Origin: DSNY01 sp040752195
Lineage (GTDB): Bacteria; Pseudomonadota; Gammaproteobacteria; Burkholderiales; Burkholderiaceae_F
Length of the DNA: 64,000 nt
Direction of reading: 5' to 3'
Assembly: GCA_040752195.1 (NCBI GenBank)
Contig: JBFMFC010000015.1
Span: 3,380 to 67,379 of the forward strand
Part shown: in pieces, positions 18,899-27,811 of the stretch
Numbering within the stretch: the stretch's first letter is position 1
Layout of the letters: the number at the start of each line of letters is the position of its first letter
Position numbers and translations under genes: made by a program
Notes under the pieces: model-generated
The model's input: the letters and a program-made list of their open reading frames with translations, nothing else
Databases searched by the model: none
Told to the model about the DNA's origin: nothing

Positions 18899-20460
18899 AT
18901 GTCGATCTCGAAACGACTGCTGACGGCGCTGCGGCTTGCGCCGTTTGCGCTGTTGCTGTTCGGGCTTCTGTCCGGTCACGCGCAGACGCCGGGCGAGCGC
19001 TTCTCGCACTCGGCGACGCGCTTTCCGCTGACCGGCGCGCACGAGGTCGCGCGCTGCGAGTCGTGCCACGTGCAGGGCGTCTTCCGCGGACTGCCGACGC
19101 AGTGCTCGGTCTGTCACGCGCGCGCCAGCCGCACGCCGACCGCCACGCCGATGCCGCCGAACCACGTCGCGACCACGCAGCCGTGCGAGCTGTGCCACAC
19201 CACGTCGACCTTCGTCGGCGCGCGTTTCCGCCATGTCGGCGTCGCGCCGGGTTCGTGCATGTCGTGTCACAACGGCACGGTCGCAGCGGGCAAGTCGCCC
19301 AACCACATGGTCACGAGCGCATCGTGCGACTCGTGCCACCGCACGACCGCGTGGCTGCCGGCCGCGTTCAATCACGCGAACGTCGCGCCGGGTACGTGCA
19401 TGAGCTGCCACAACGGCTCGCAGGCCACCGGCAAGCCGGCGAATCACGTCGTCACGTCGGCGAGCTGCGACTCTTGTCACCGCACGACCGCGTGGATCCC
19501 CGCCTCCTTCAACCACGCCAACGTCGCGGCAGGCACCTGCATGAGCTGCCACAACGGCACGCAGGCGCGCGGCAAGTCCGCGAATCACATCGTGACGACC
19601 GCGTCGTGCGACACCTGCCACCGCACGACGGCCTGGATTCCGGCGACCTTCAGCCATGCCGGCGTTGCGCCGGGCACCTGCGCGACCTGTCACAACGGCA
19701 CGCAGGCGACCGGCAAGCCGGCCAACCACGTCGTGACGACGGCCTCGTGCGACACGTGCCACCGCACGACCGCCTGGATTCCGGCGACCTTCAGCCACGC
19801 CAACGTCGTCGCGGGAAGCTGCGCAAACTGCCNNNNNNNNNNNNNNNNNNNNNNNNNNNNNNNNNNNNNNNNNNNNNNNNNNNNNNNNNNNNNNNNNNNN
19901 NNNNNNNNNNNNNNNNNNNNNNNNNNNNNNNNGCGACCGGCAAGCCGGCCAACCACGTCGTGACGACGGCCTCGTGCGACACGTGCCACCGCACGACCGC
20001 CTGGATTCCGGCGACCTTCAGCCACGCCAACGTCGTCGCGGGAAGCTGCGCAAACTGCCACAACGGCACCCAGGCTCGCGGCAAGTCGACCACGCACATG
20101 GTGACGACACGCGCCTGCGATTCGTGTCACCGCACGGCCGCGTGGACGCCGGCGACGTACACGCACCTGACGCCGGCTTTCAAGCCGCACAACGCGGGCG
20201 TGACCTGCTTGTCTTGCCACAAGTCGAACACCGAGGTCGCGACCTGGACGTTCGCCGCCTACAAGCCGGACTGCGCAGGCTGCCACGCCGGCAACTTCAA
20301 GCAGGGCCCGCACAAGAAGGTCGACTCGCCGGTGATCTACTACACCGTGGCTGAACTGAAGGACTGCTCGGGCAGCTGCCACGTGTACACGAACGCGACC
20401 TTCACGACGATCTTGAAGTCACGCAGCGGCAAGCATCGGTCCACCGACGGCGGATTCTGA
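18899..20460 (+). CDS. Repeat-built multihaem c-type cytochrome, interrupted by an assembly gap
   Basis: A strong ribosome site (GAGGGAGG) precedes the ATG, and a signal peptide follows (APFALLLFGLLSGHAQ). The visible sequence has 17 CxxCH/CxxxCH sites plus one CANC cut by the gap. The core is a 47-residue unit with two haems (CMSCHNG...ANHVVT-ASCDSCHRTTAWIPA-F-HA), repeated from about 19256. The tail differs: CLSCH, CAGCH and a final CSGSCH (CxxxCH). The 100-N gap at 19833-19932 breaks the frame, but if the identical 127-base flanks are merged the frame is intact (444 aa). It lies 11 bases after the 24-haem gene, and its stop overlaps the next start (TGATG). Probably a periplasmic or outer-membrane electron carrier. 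Confidence 0.85.
19256..20180 (+). repeat. 141-bp tandem repeats encoding two haems each
   Basis: Unit starts fall exactly 141 bases apart at 19256, 19397, 19538, 19679 and 19820, and again at 20047 after the gap. Later units are nearly identical in DNA; the first two are more diverged. This near-identity is the probable cause of the assembly break. Confidence 0.9.
19833..19932. other. Assembly gap (100 N) inside the cytochrome repeat
   Basis: Exactly 100 N, a conventional size for a gap of unknown length. The 127 bases before it (19706-19832) are identical to the 127 bases after it (19933-20059), so the true distance may be negative (one repeat counted twice) or several 141-base units. Confidence 0.97.
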
Positions 20461-22943
20461 TGGGGGCGATGCGAATGCGAGGGATGAATTCGGTTGCCGC
20501 GTGGCTGGCGGGCGTTGCCTGCGCGCTGCTGCTCGCCGCGGCGCCGGCGCGCGCAGCGGTCCTGGACGAGATCGAGTTGCTGCGGGTACGCGACGACGCC
20601 GTCGTCCGGATCAAGTTCAGTCTGCGCGTGCAGTACCTGCGGCACACGCTGATCGGCAACGACGCGGCGAACGTCTTCGTACAGTTCGGCGGGCCGCCGA
20701 CCGACACGACGACCGACGAGCAGCTGCGCATCCCCGAGACGCAGGCGTTCCCGGGCGTCACCGTGATCTACCCGCTGCAGCTCGCGAATCCCCCGTTCCG
20801 CATCGTCGTGCGCTTTTCGCGGCCGACGAAGTTCACGGTGCGCGCGGCGGGACCGAACGCGATCGACCTCGTCGTTCCGGGCGCCGGACCGCAGGTGACC
20901 GCAGCGCGCGCGCGCTTCGTACCCGTTCCAGGCGCCGATGCGCAACGCTATGCGATCCGGCTTCAGACCTTCGCCGACCGCGCGATGGAAGGCCAGCGCC
21001 CGGTCCCCGCGGAATTCCAGGACTACACGGTCTTCACGTCGCAGTCGCGCATCGACAGCCGCACGCGCTATGAACTGCTGCTCGGCTACTTCGCGAGCGC
21101 TGACGATGCCGAGCGGGCGCGCCGCCGGCTCGCCTCCCGCTTCCCCGAGGCGACGATCGTCGACCTGCAGCAGCGCCGCGAAGAGGTGCTGACCGCCGCG
21201 GCCGCGGCGCCGACTGCGCCTGTTCCGGCGGCCCCGGCGGCTCCCGCCCCGCTGCCCGTGCCCGCCGCGCCGCCGGCCGTCGCCGCGGCGCCGCCACCGG
21301 CCGCCGCCGATGTCGAAGCGCAGGCCGCGCAATTGCTGCAGAAGGCGCGCGCCGCGCTCGACGGCAACAACGCGGAAGCGGCGATCGAGACGCTGAACCA
21401 GTTGCTGACGCTGCCGCCGAACAGGTCGACCGAACCGGCGCAGGAGCTGATCGGCGTCGCGCGCGAGCGCAACGGTGAGATCGCGAAGGCGCGCTCCGAG
21501 TACGCGCTGTACCTGAAGCTCTTCCCGCAGGGGGCGGGCGCCGAGCGCGTGCGCCAGCGGCTGGCGAAGCTCGAAGCCGCACCCGTCGCCGAGCGGCCCG
21601 CCGCGCGCGAGCGGCCCGCGCTGAAGTCATTGACGGGCACGTTCTCGCAGTACTACTTCGGCGGCAAGACGCGCATCGACAACGTCTTCAACACGCCGAC
21701 CACCGCCGATCGCTCGACCTTCACCGCGACCGACCAGTCGCTGCTCGTCAGCAGCATCGATCTGAATGGCCGCTACCGCGGCGCCGACGCCGAGCAGCGC
21801 GTGGTCTTCCGCGACTCGTACAACCTGAGCTTTCTGCAGGAGCGCGGCAGCTTCAACCGGCTCAACGCCGCGTATTACGACTACCGCGGGCTCACCAATG
21901 CGTTTTCGGCGCGGCTCGGCCGGCAAACCGGCCTGTCGGGCGGGCTGCCGGGCCGCTTCGACGGCGGCATCGTCGGCTATGGATTCACACCGTCGGTGCG
22001 GCTGAACGCGGTCGGCGGCGCGCCGGTCGAGTTCACCAACATCGACTCGAAGCGCCGCTTCGTCGGCGCCAACCTCGACATGAGCGGCGTTCTCGAGCGC
22101 TGGTACGGCAACGTCTTCGGCATCCGGCAGACGGTCGACGGCATCCTCGACCGCGAGGCGGTCGGCGCCGAGGTGCGCTACCTCGATCCGCAGACGACGA
22201 TGTACGCGGTCGTCGACTACGACACGAGCTTCAAGGCGCTGAACGCGGCGTCATTGCAGGGAAGCTGGACCTCGGTGGGTCGCACCAGCATCAACCTGCT
22301 GTGGGACCGCCGCCGCGCGCCGACCCTGGCGACGTTAAATGCGGTGTTCGGCCAACCGACGACGTCGATCCGCGACCTGCTGGTGACGCTGTCGGAAGAC
22401 GAGATCCGCCAGCTCGCGAAGACGATCACCGCGGTGGCCACACAGGGGCTGGTCGGCGTGACCACGCCGCTGAGCCAGCACTGGCAGGTCGGCGCCGACG
22501 TGCGGCTCGTCAAGGTCGGTGCGCTGCCGCAGGTCGTCGTCAACGGCGTGACGATGCCGGCGCAGCCTGCCACCGGCAACGTCATCAGCTATTCGCTGCA
22601 GTCGATCGGGTCGAACCTGTATTCGTCGCGCGATTCGAGCGTGTTCACGGTGATGCTCGTCAACGGCCCGACCTACGACAGCTGGCTGCTGACCTACAAC
22701 AACGTCACCGGCCTGTTCGAGCGGTGGAGCTTCGAACCGTCGCTTCGCTACTACCAACAGCGCGATACGACCGACGTGAAGCTCGCGCGCGTGTCGCCGT
22801 CGCTGCGCCTGTCGTGGCGGCCGACGCAGGCGTCGGTGCTCGAGCTCGACTATCTGCTCGAACGCACGCGGACGACCGCGCCGACGACGAGCGACACGAC
22901 GACCCGGCACTTCCTGTCGATCGGCTACCGGCTCGACTTGTAA
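20460..22943 (+). CDS. Modular outer-membrane beta-barrel protein of the cytochrome cluster
   Basis: 827 aa, starting on the TGATG overlap with the cytochrome gene; in-frame ATGs at 20469, 20475 and 20484 are alternatives. A signal peptide (AWLAGVACALLLAAAPARAA) leads to an AMIN-like beta domain (about residues 35-145). A SPOR-like segment follows (155-240, with YELLLGYFASADDAERAR), then a Pro/Ala linker (245-280) and TPR-like helices (285-375). From about residue 395 to the end alternating aromatic and polar strands suggest a beta-barrel (GTFSQYYFGGKTRIDN; final strand HFLSIGYRLDL). No haem site is present. Its place after two large cytochromes suggests an outer-membrane partner of an electron conduit. 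Domain names are judged by eye and barrel topology is inferred. Confidence 0.7.
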   Translation: MGAMRMRGMNSVAAWLAGVACALLLAAAPARAAVLDEIELLRVRDDAVVRIKFSLRVQYLRHTLIGNDAANVFVQFGGPPTDTTTDEQLRIPETQAFPGVTVIYPLQLANPPFRIVVRFSRPTKFTVRAAGPNAIDLVVPGAGPQVTAARARFVPVPGADAQRYAIRLQTFADRAMEGQRPVPAEFQDYTVFTSQSRIDSRTRYELLLGYFASADDAERARRRLASRFPEATIVDLQQRREEVLTAAAAAPTAPVPAAPAAPAPLPVPAAPPAVAAAPPPAAADVEAQAAQLLQKARAALDGNNAEAAIETLNQLLTLPPNRSTEPAQELIGVARERNGEIAKARSEYALYLKLFPQGAGAERVRQRLAKLEAAPVAERPAARERPALKSLTGTFSQYYFGGKTRIDNVFNTPTTADRSTFTATDQSLLVSSIDLNGRYRGADAEQRVVFRDSYNLSFLQERGSFNRLNAAYYDYRGLTNAFSARLGRQTGLSGGLPGRFDGGIVGYGFTPSVRLNAVGGAPVEFTNIDSKRRFVGANLDMSGVLERWYGNVFGIRQTVDGILDREAVGAEVRYLDPQTTMYAVVDYDTSFKALNAASLQGSWTSVGRTSINLLWDRRRAPTLATLNAVFGQPTTSIRDLLVTLSEDEIRQLAKTITAVATQGLVGVTTPLSQHWQVGADVRLVKVGALPQVVVNGVTMPAQPATGNVISYSLQSIGSNLYSSRDSSVFTVMLVNGPTYDSWLLTYNNVTGLFERWSFEPSLRYYQQRDTTDVKLARVSPSLRLSWRPTQASVLELDYLLERTRTTAPTTSDTTTRHFLSIGYRLDL

Positions 22944-22989
22944 GCGCGCGGCCCTTCGTTGGCGGGAACGCGGGGCCGCCGGTTGCGAG

Positions 22990-24513
22990 TTAGGCGGCGG
23001 CCACAGGGATCTTGCCGATCTTCGCCTGCCACTCGCGCGGTCCGGTCTGGTGGACCGAGGTGCCGCGGGCATCGACCGCGACCGTCACCGGCATGTCCTT
23101 GACCTCGAATTCATAGATCGCTTCCATGCCGAGGTCGGCGAAGGCGACCACCCGTGCCGCCTTGATCGCCTTGGCGACCAGGTAGGCGGCCCCGCCGACG
23201 GCCATCAGGTACGCGCTGCCGTGCTTGCGGATCGCCTCGATTGCAGCCGGTCCACGCTCGGCCTTGCCGATCATCGCGATCAGCCCCGTCCGCGCGAGCA
23301 TCATTTCGGTGAACTTGTCCATCCGCGTGGCGGTGGTCGGGCCCGCAGGGCCGACGACCTCGCCGCGCACCGGATCGACCGGGCCGACGTAGTAGATCAC
23401 GCGGTTCGTGAAGTCGACCGGCAACTTCTCGCCGTTGGCGAGCATGTCCTGGATGCGCTTGTGCGCAGCGTCGCGGCCCGTGAGCACCTTGCCGGACAGC
23501 AGCAGCGTCTCGCCCGGCTTCCACGAGGCCACCTCGGCTTTCGTCAGCGTGTCGAGGTTGACGCGCTTGCTCTTTTGGTAGTCGGGCTGCCAGTTCACGT
23601 TCGGCCACAGGTCGAGCGAGGGCGGCTCCAGATACGCGGGCCCGCTGCCGTCGAGCACGAAGTGCGCGTGCCGCGTGGCAGCGCAGTTCGGGATCATCGC
23701 CACCGGTTTGCCGGCCGCGTGCGTCGGGTACATCCTGATCTTCACGTCGAGCACCGTCGTCAGGCCACCCAGTCCCTGCGCGCCGATGCCGAGCGCGTTG
23801 ACCTTGTCGTACAACTCGACGCGCAGCCGTTCGACGTCGTCGCGCGCGCCGCGCGCGAGCAGCTCGCTCATGTCGATCGGCTCCATCAACGCTTCCTTGG
23901 CGAGCAGCATCGCCTTTTCCGCCGTGCCGCCGATGCCGATGCCGAGCATGCCCGGCGGGCACCAGCCGGCGCCCATCGTCGGCACGGTCTTCAGCACCCA
24001 GTCGACGATCGAGTCGGACGGGTTGAGCATCACGAACTTGCTCTTGTTCTCCGATCCGCCGCCCTTGGCTGCGACGTCGACCGCGACGGTGTCGCCGGAG
24101 ACGATCTGCACGTGCACGACGGCGGGGGTGTTGTCGCGCGTGTTCTTGCGGCCGAACTCGGGCGGGTCGACGACCGAGGCGCGCAGCTTGTTGTCCGGAT
24201 TGAGATACCCGCGCCGCACGCCCTCGTTGACGGCGTCCTCGAGCGAGCCGCTGAAGCCCTCCCAGCGCACGTTCATGCCGACCTTCAGAAACACGTTGAC
24301 GATGCCGGTGTCCTGGCAGATCGGGCGCTTGCCCTCGGCGCACATCCTCGAGTTGGTCAGGATCTGCGCGATCGCGTCCTTCGCGGCAGGGCTCTGCTCG
24401 GCTTCGTAGGCGCGCGCGAGATGGCGGATGTAGTCGGCCGGGTGGTAGTAGGAGATGTACTGCAGCGCCGCCGCGATGCTTTCGATCAGGTCGGCCTGCT
24501 TGATGGTTGCCAT
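22990..24513 (-). CDS. Class I fumarate hydratase (iron-sulfur)
   Basis: Oxygen-sensitive [4Fe-4S] fumarase interconverting fumarate and malate in the TCA cycle. 507 aa. The cluster cysteines are probably Cys66 (PICQDTG), Cys185 (AGWCPPGMLGIG) and Cys277 (NCAATRH). Their spacing (119 and 92) is close to that of the structurally known class I enzyme of Leishmania. The N-terminal alpha and C-terminal beta domains (GEVVGPAGPTTATRMDKFTE, KAIKAARVVAFADLGMEAI) are fused in one chain. It converges on the outer-membrane gene with 46 bases between and precedes a YqhA-like gene on the same strand. Confidence 0.94.
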   Translation of the reverse strand: MATIKQADLIESIAAALQYISYYHPADYIRHLARAYEAEQSPAAKDAIAQILTNSRMCAEGKRPICQDTGIVNVFLKVGMNVRWEGFSGSLEDAVNEGVRRGYLNPDNKLRASVVDPPEFGRKNTRDNTPAVVHVQIVSGDTVAVDVAAKGGGSENKSKFVMLNPSDSIVDWVLKTVPTMGAGWCPPGMLGIGIGGTAEKAMLLAKEALMEPIDMSELLARGARDDVERLRVELYDKVNALGIGAQGLGGLTTVLDVKIRMYPTHAAGKPVAMIPNCAATRHAHFVLDGSGPAYLEPPSLDLWPNVNWQPDYQKSKRVNLDTLTKAEVASWKPGETLLLSGKVLTGRDAAHKRIQDMLANGEKLPVDFTNRVIYYVGPVDPVRGEVVGPAGPTTATRMDKFTEMMLARTGLIAMIGKAERGPAAIEAIRKHGSAYLMAVGGAAYLVAKAIKAARVVAFADLGMEAIYEFEVKDMPVTVAVDARGTSVHQTGPREWQAKIGKIPVAAA

Positions 24514-24538
24514 GTCTGCCTCGGATTCGTCGCTTCGA

Positions 24539-25159
24539 TCAATGTTCGTTGTCGATCGCCGGCCGCGCCGATCCGAACAGGATGCGGTCGGTTGCGGCGA
24601 TCGCCATCGCCGACAGCAGGAAGGCGATGTGAATTCCGGTCTGCGCGATCAGCGTCTTGTTGTCGTAGTTGGCGGCGTTGATGAAGGTCTTGAGCAGGTG
24701 GATCGAGCTGATTCCGATGATCGCCGTTGCCAGCTTGACCTTCAAGACGCTGGCGTTGACGTGGGACAACCATTCCGGCTGGTCCGGGTGCCCTTCGAGG
24801 TTCATCCGCGACACGAAGGTCTCGTAACCGCCGACGATCACCATGATGAGCAGGTTCGAGATCATCACGACGTCGATCAGCCCGAGCACGACCAGCATGA
24901 TCACGGTCTCGTTGAGCTTGGGCGGACCGTCGCCGGGGATCGCATAGCCGATCGCGCGAAAGATGTCGGCGGCCGATCCGGGGTCGCCCAGCGCGGCGCC
25001 GATCAGGTGGACGAGCTCCACCCAGAAGTGATAGACGTAGACGCACTGTGCGAGGATCAGGCCGAGGTACAGGGGGAGCTGCAGCCAGCGGCTGGCGAAG
25101 ATCAGACGGGGGACGGGCGACAGCGGGCGCTCGTTGGCGCGCTCGATCCGGGACGGCAT
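24539..25159 (-). CDS. YqhA/UPF0114-type inner-membrane protein (TIGR00645)
   Basis: 206 aa with four predicted membrane helices: LQLPLYLGLILAQCVYVYHF, MLVVLGLIDVVMISNLLIMVIVG, a weaker one around KLATAIIGISSIHLLKTFI, and IHIAFLLSAMAIAATD. The family phrase YETFVSRM and the block HPDQPEWLSHVNASVLKVKL are typical. Function is unknown. The ATG at 25159 gives the usual N-terminus (MPSRIERANERPL). It ends 25 bases before the fumarase start, so the two may be cotranscribed, and it is divergent from htpX. Confidence 0.85.
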   Translation of the reverse strand: MPSRIERANERPLSPVPRLIFASRWLQLPLYLGLILAQCVYVYHFWVELVHLIGAALGDPGSAADIFRAIGYAIPGDGPPKLNETVIMLVVLGLIDVVMISNLLIMVIVGGYETFVSRMNLEGHPDQPEWLSHVNASVLKVKLATAIIGISSIHLLKTFINAANYDNKTLIAQTGIHIAFLLSAMAIAATDRILFGSARPAIDNEH

Positions 25160-25421
25160 GTTGTGGTGGGAGTGTCTCGGTGAAAACCCGCAGATTCTAC
25201 TCAGCGCGCCCGTCTGTCCCGTCTCGTCCGGGCGACGCACTTGATTCGGCGGCGTTTGCCCGCACGTTGAACGCGCGTGCGGGCCACCGGTCCAAGGCCC
25301 TGATTTCACGCAGGCTTTCAATGGGTCGGGCGATGTAGAACGGCGGACAAACGCGGGTAGTTTTATCGGGGCGTGTTCAGTAGACTGCGCGCCGCTTTCC
25401 TCTCAACTGTTCGGAGAACTT
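25160..25421. other. Intergenic region between the yqhA-like gene and htpX
   Basis: 262 bases carrying two divergent promoters. A hairpin CCCGCACG / CGTGCGGG with a 9-base loop lies at 25259-25283. The htpX ATG has a GGAG ribosome site 7-8 bases upstream. No clear heat-shock promoter was found. Confidence 0.5.
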
Positions 25422-26297
25422 ATGAAACGTATCGCTCTGTTCGTCATGACGAACCTGGCGATCATCGTCGTCCTGGGTGTGGTCACCAGCCTGCTCGGCG
25501 TCAACCGGTACCTGACGGCGCAGGGGCTTGACCTGTCGATGCTGCTCGCCTTCGCGGCGGTGGTCGGCTTCACGGGTTCGATCTTTTCGCTGCTGATCAG
25601 CAAACCGATGGCCAAATGGACCACCGGCGCGCGCACGATCGACCAGCCGGCCAACGCGATGGAGGCGTGGCTCGTCGACACCGTGCGCAGACACGCACAG
25701 AAAGCCGGCATCGGCATGCCCGAGGTCGCGATCTACGAGGGCGAGCCGAACGCGTTTGCCACCGGCGCGTTCAAGAACAGCGCGCTCGTCGCCGTCTCGT
25801 CCGGACTGCTGCAGTCGATGAGTCGCGAGGAGGTCGAGGCGGTGCTCGGCCACGAGATCGCGCACATCGCCAACGGCGACATGGTGACGATGACGCTGAT
25901 CCAGGGCGTGATGAACACGTTCGTCGTGTTCCTGTCGCGCGTGATCGGCTACGTCGTCGACCGCATCGTGCTGCGCAACCAGGACGATGCGCCGGGCATC
26001 GGCTACTACGTGACGACGATCGTGCTCGACATCGCGCTCGGCTTCCTCGCCGCGATCATCGTCGCCTGGTTCTCGCGGCAGCGCGAGTTCCGAGCCGACG
26101 CCGGCGCGGCCCAACTGATGGGCAGCCCACGGCCGATGATCAACGCGCTCGCGCGGCTGGGCGGCCTGGAGCCGGGCGAGCTGCCTCAGCAGATCAAGAC
26201 GATGGGCATTAACGCGCGTCCGAGCGGGCTGCTCGCGCTGTTCTCCAGCCATCCGCCGATCGAGGATCGGATCCGCGCACTGCAAGCGGCCGGCTGA
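25422..26297 (+). CDS. htpX: Membrane zinc metalloprotease HtpX
   Basis: Inner-membrane M48 protease that degrades misfolded membrane proteins and partly overlaps FtsH in role. 291 aa. Two N-terminal helices (ALFVMTNLAIIVVLGVVTSL, LLAFAAVVGFTGSIFSLLI) are followed by the zinc site HEIAH (His144/His148). Two more membrane segments follow (TLIQGVMNTFVVFL, VLDIALGFLAAIIVAWF). The third zinc ligand is the glutamate in RQREFRADAGAA, and SSHPPIEDRI ends the protein. Length and order match the family. A strong terminator follows. Confidence 0.96.
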   Translation: MKRIALFVMTNLAIIVVLGVVTSLLGVNRYLTAQGLDLSMLLAFAAVVGFTGSIFSLLISKPMAKWTTGARTIDQPANAMEAWLVDTVRRHAQKAGIGMPEVAIYEGEPNAFATGAFKNSALVAVSSGLLQSMSREEVEAVLGHEIAHIANGDMVTMTLIQGVMNTFVVFLSRVIGYVVDRIVLRNQDDAPGIGYYVTTIVLDIALGFLAAIIVAWFSRQREFRADAGAAQLMGSPRPMINALARLGGLEPGELPQQIKTMGINARPSGLLALFSSHPPIEDRIRALQAAG

Positions 26298-26320
26298 CCG
26301 GCACGTGACCGTACGACGCG

Positions 26321-26350
26321 AAGGCCGGGCAAGCGCCCGGCCTTTTTCTT
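26321..26350 (+). terminator. Rho-independent terminator after htpX
   Basis: The stem AAGGCCGGGC / GCCCGGCCTT with loop AAGC runs into TTTTTCTT. It lies 24 bases after the htpX stop and before the convergent MATE gene. Confidence 0.88.
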
Positions 26351-26371
26351 GGGCGCCGCGCGAACGCGCGG

Positions 26372-27775
26372 TCACGCCAAAGGGCGCGTCGCGACGTGTT
26401 CGCGCTCGCGGCACCGCGCGACATACGCGGCGAGCCAGGTCATCGCGAACCCCGCGAGCACGAGCCCGGCGGCGGCAGCGGCCCAGAAGCTGAAGGCGCC
26501 GCCGTACGGCCAGCCCGCCGGCGGGTGGTAGGCGAGCCAGTACCCGCCGACGAGCCCGACACCCCAGAGTGCGACGCTGTGGATCAGCATCGGCGCAGCC
26601 GCGACCTTGTAGCCACGCAAAATGAAGCCGGCTACACCCTGCATCGCGTCGAAGAAGTGGAACACCACCCCGGTGGCCAGCAGGCTCAAGGCCACCGCAG
26701 CGACCTGCGGGTCGCGCGTGAACGCCGCGACGATCGGTTCGCGCAGCAGATACACCGCGCTGCACACGGCGAGCGCCGTGGCCATCGCCACACGCCAGCC
26801 GCGCCGCGCGGCGCGTCGTGCCGCCGCGGGCATCCCCGCGCCCAGCGCCTGCGCCACCTGCACGCTGGCAGCGATGCCCCAGGCGAGCGGCATCATGAAC
26901 AGCACCGCGACCAGATTAGCGACGATCTGGTGCCCGGCGACGGTCACCGCGCCCAGCCGCGCCAGCAGCAGCGCGATGAAGGTGAGCGAAGTTACCTCGA
27001 TCAGGATCGTGCCGCCGCTCGGCACGCCGAGCTTCAGCAGTTCGCGCTGCCGTTCCCAGATCGGGCCGCGCGGACGCCGCAGTGCCGATCGGAAGCGCGC
27101 GTAAAAAGGATCGATCCGGTAGACGAGCAGATTGGCGATCAGGATCCCCCACAACAGCACCGCGGTCGCCACGCCGCAACCCGCGCCGCCGAGCGCGGGC
27201 ACGGGGCCGGCGCCGTACATGAACGCGAAGTTCAGCGGCACCTTGGCGCCAAGCGCGGCGACGTTGATCGCCATCGTCACCTTCGGCCGCGAAACCGCCG
27301 CGTTCAGCGCGATGTAGGCGCGGGCGGCGAGCGACGCCGGCAGCCCCGTGGCGACGGCCCACAGGTAGATGGCAGCGATGCGTGCGACCGCCGGATCCGC
27401 GCCGGTCAACTCCAGCCACGGCGCGTTGAACACCAGCAGCGGCACACCGATCAGCGAAAGGAACAGCGCGAGCCAGAGCGCCTGACCGAGGTCCGCGCCG
27501 ATGTCCTCGTAGCGGCCCGCGCCGTAGTGGTGGCCCGCGATCGGCGTCAGCGCGTGCAGCACGCCCATGAAGCCCACGAACACGCTCGCGTAGATGCTGC
27601 CACCGAGCGCGACCGCGGCGAGATCGTTCGCCGACAGCCGACCCGCCATCACGGTGTCGATCACGGACAGTCCCATGACCGCGATCTGCGCGACGAAGAT
27701 CGGCCACGCGAGCTGCAGCAGCTCGAGGCCGCTGGCGCGCGACGGCGGCAAGGTGTCGGGCGTGCCGGATGACAT
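26372..27775 (-). CDS. MATE family efflux transporter (NorM-like)
   Basis: Cation-coupled multidrug exporter with twelve predicted helices in 467 aa. The two-fold MATE repeat is visible: LQLAWPIFVAQIAVMGLSVIDTVMAG in the first half and LLKLGVPSGGTILIEVTSL in the second. Typical phrases are GFMGVLHALTPIAGHHYGAG, AGHQIVANLVAVLFMMPLAWGIAASVQV and FFDAMQGVAGFILRGY. Substrate and coupling ion (H+ or Na+) cannot be told. The glycosyltransferase gene ends 36 bases upstream, so both may share a transcript. Confidence 0.93.
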   Translation of the reverse strand: MSSGTPDTLPPSRASGLELLQLAWPIFVAQIAVMGLSVIDTVMAGRLSANDLAAVALGGSIYASVFVGFMGVLHALTPIAGHHYGAGRYEDIGADLGQALWLALFLSLIGVPLLVFNAPWLELTGADPAVARIAAIYLWAVATGLPASLAARAYIALNAAVSRPKVTMAINVAALGAKVPLNFAFMYGAGPVPALGGAGCGVATAVLLWGILIANLLVYRIDPFYARFRSALRRPRGPIWERQRELLKLGVPSGGTILIEVTSLTFIALLLARLGAVTVAGHQIVANLVAVLFMMPLAWGIAASVQVAQALGAGMPAAARRAARRGWRVAMATALAVCSAVYLLREPIVAAFTRDPQVAAVALSLLATGVVFHFFDAMQGVAGFILRGYKVAAAPMLIHSVALWGVGLVGGYWLAYHPPAGWPYGGAFSFWAAAAAGLVLAGFAMTWLAAYVARCREREHVATRPLA

Positions 27776-27811
27776 CGTGAGGGTCGAGCCGCCCGCCGCG
27801 ATCGGCGCGCC

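Noticed and set aside
17364..20180. Tandem repeats as a CRISPR array
   Set aside because: The repeats are in-frame protein modules with CxxCH sites and no unique spacers.
25240..25266. Sigma-32-like promoter before htpX (CTTGATT then CCCGCACG)
   Set aside because: Both boxes match poorly and the spacing is short; much weaker than the ftsH site.
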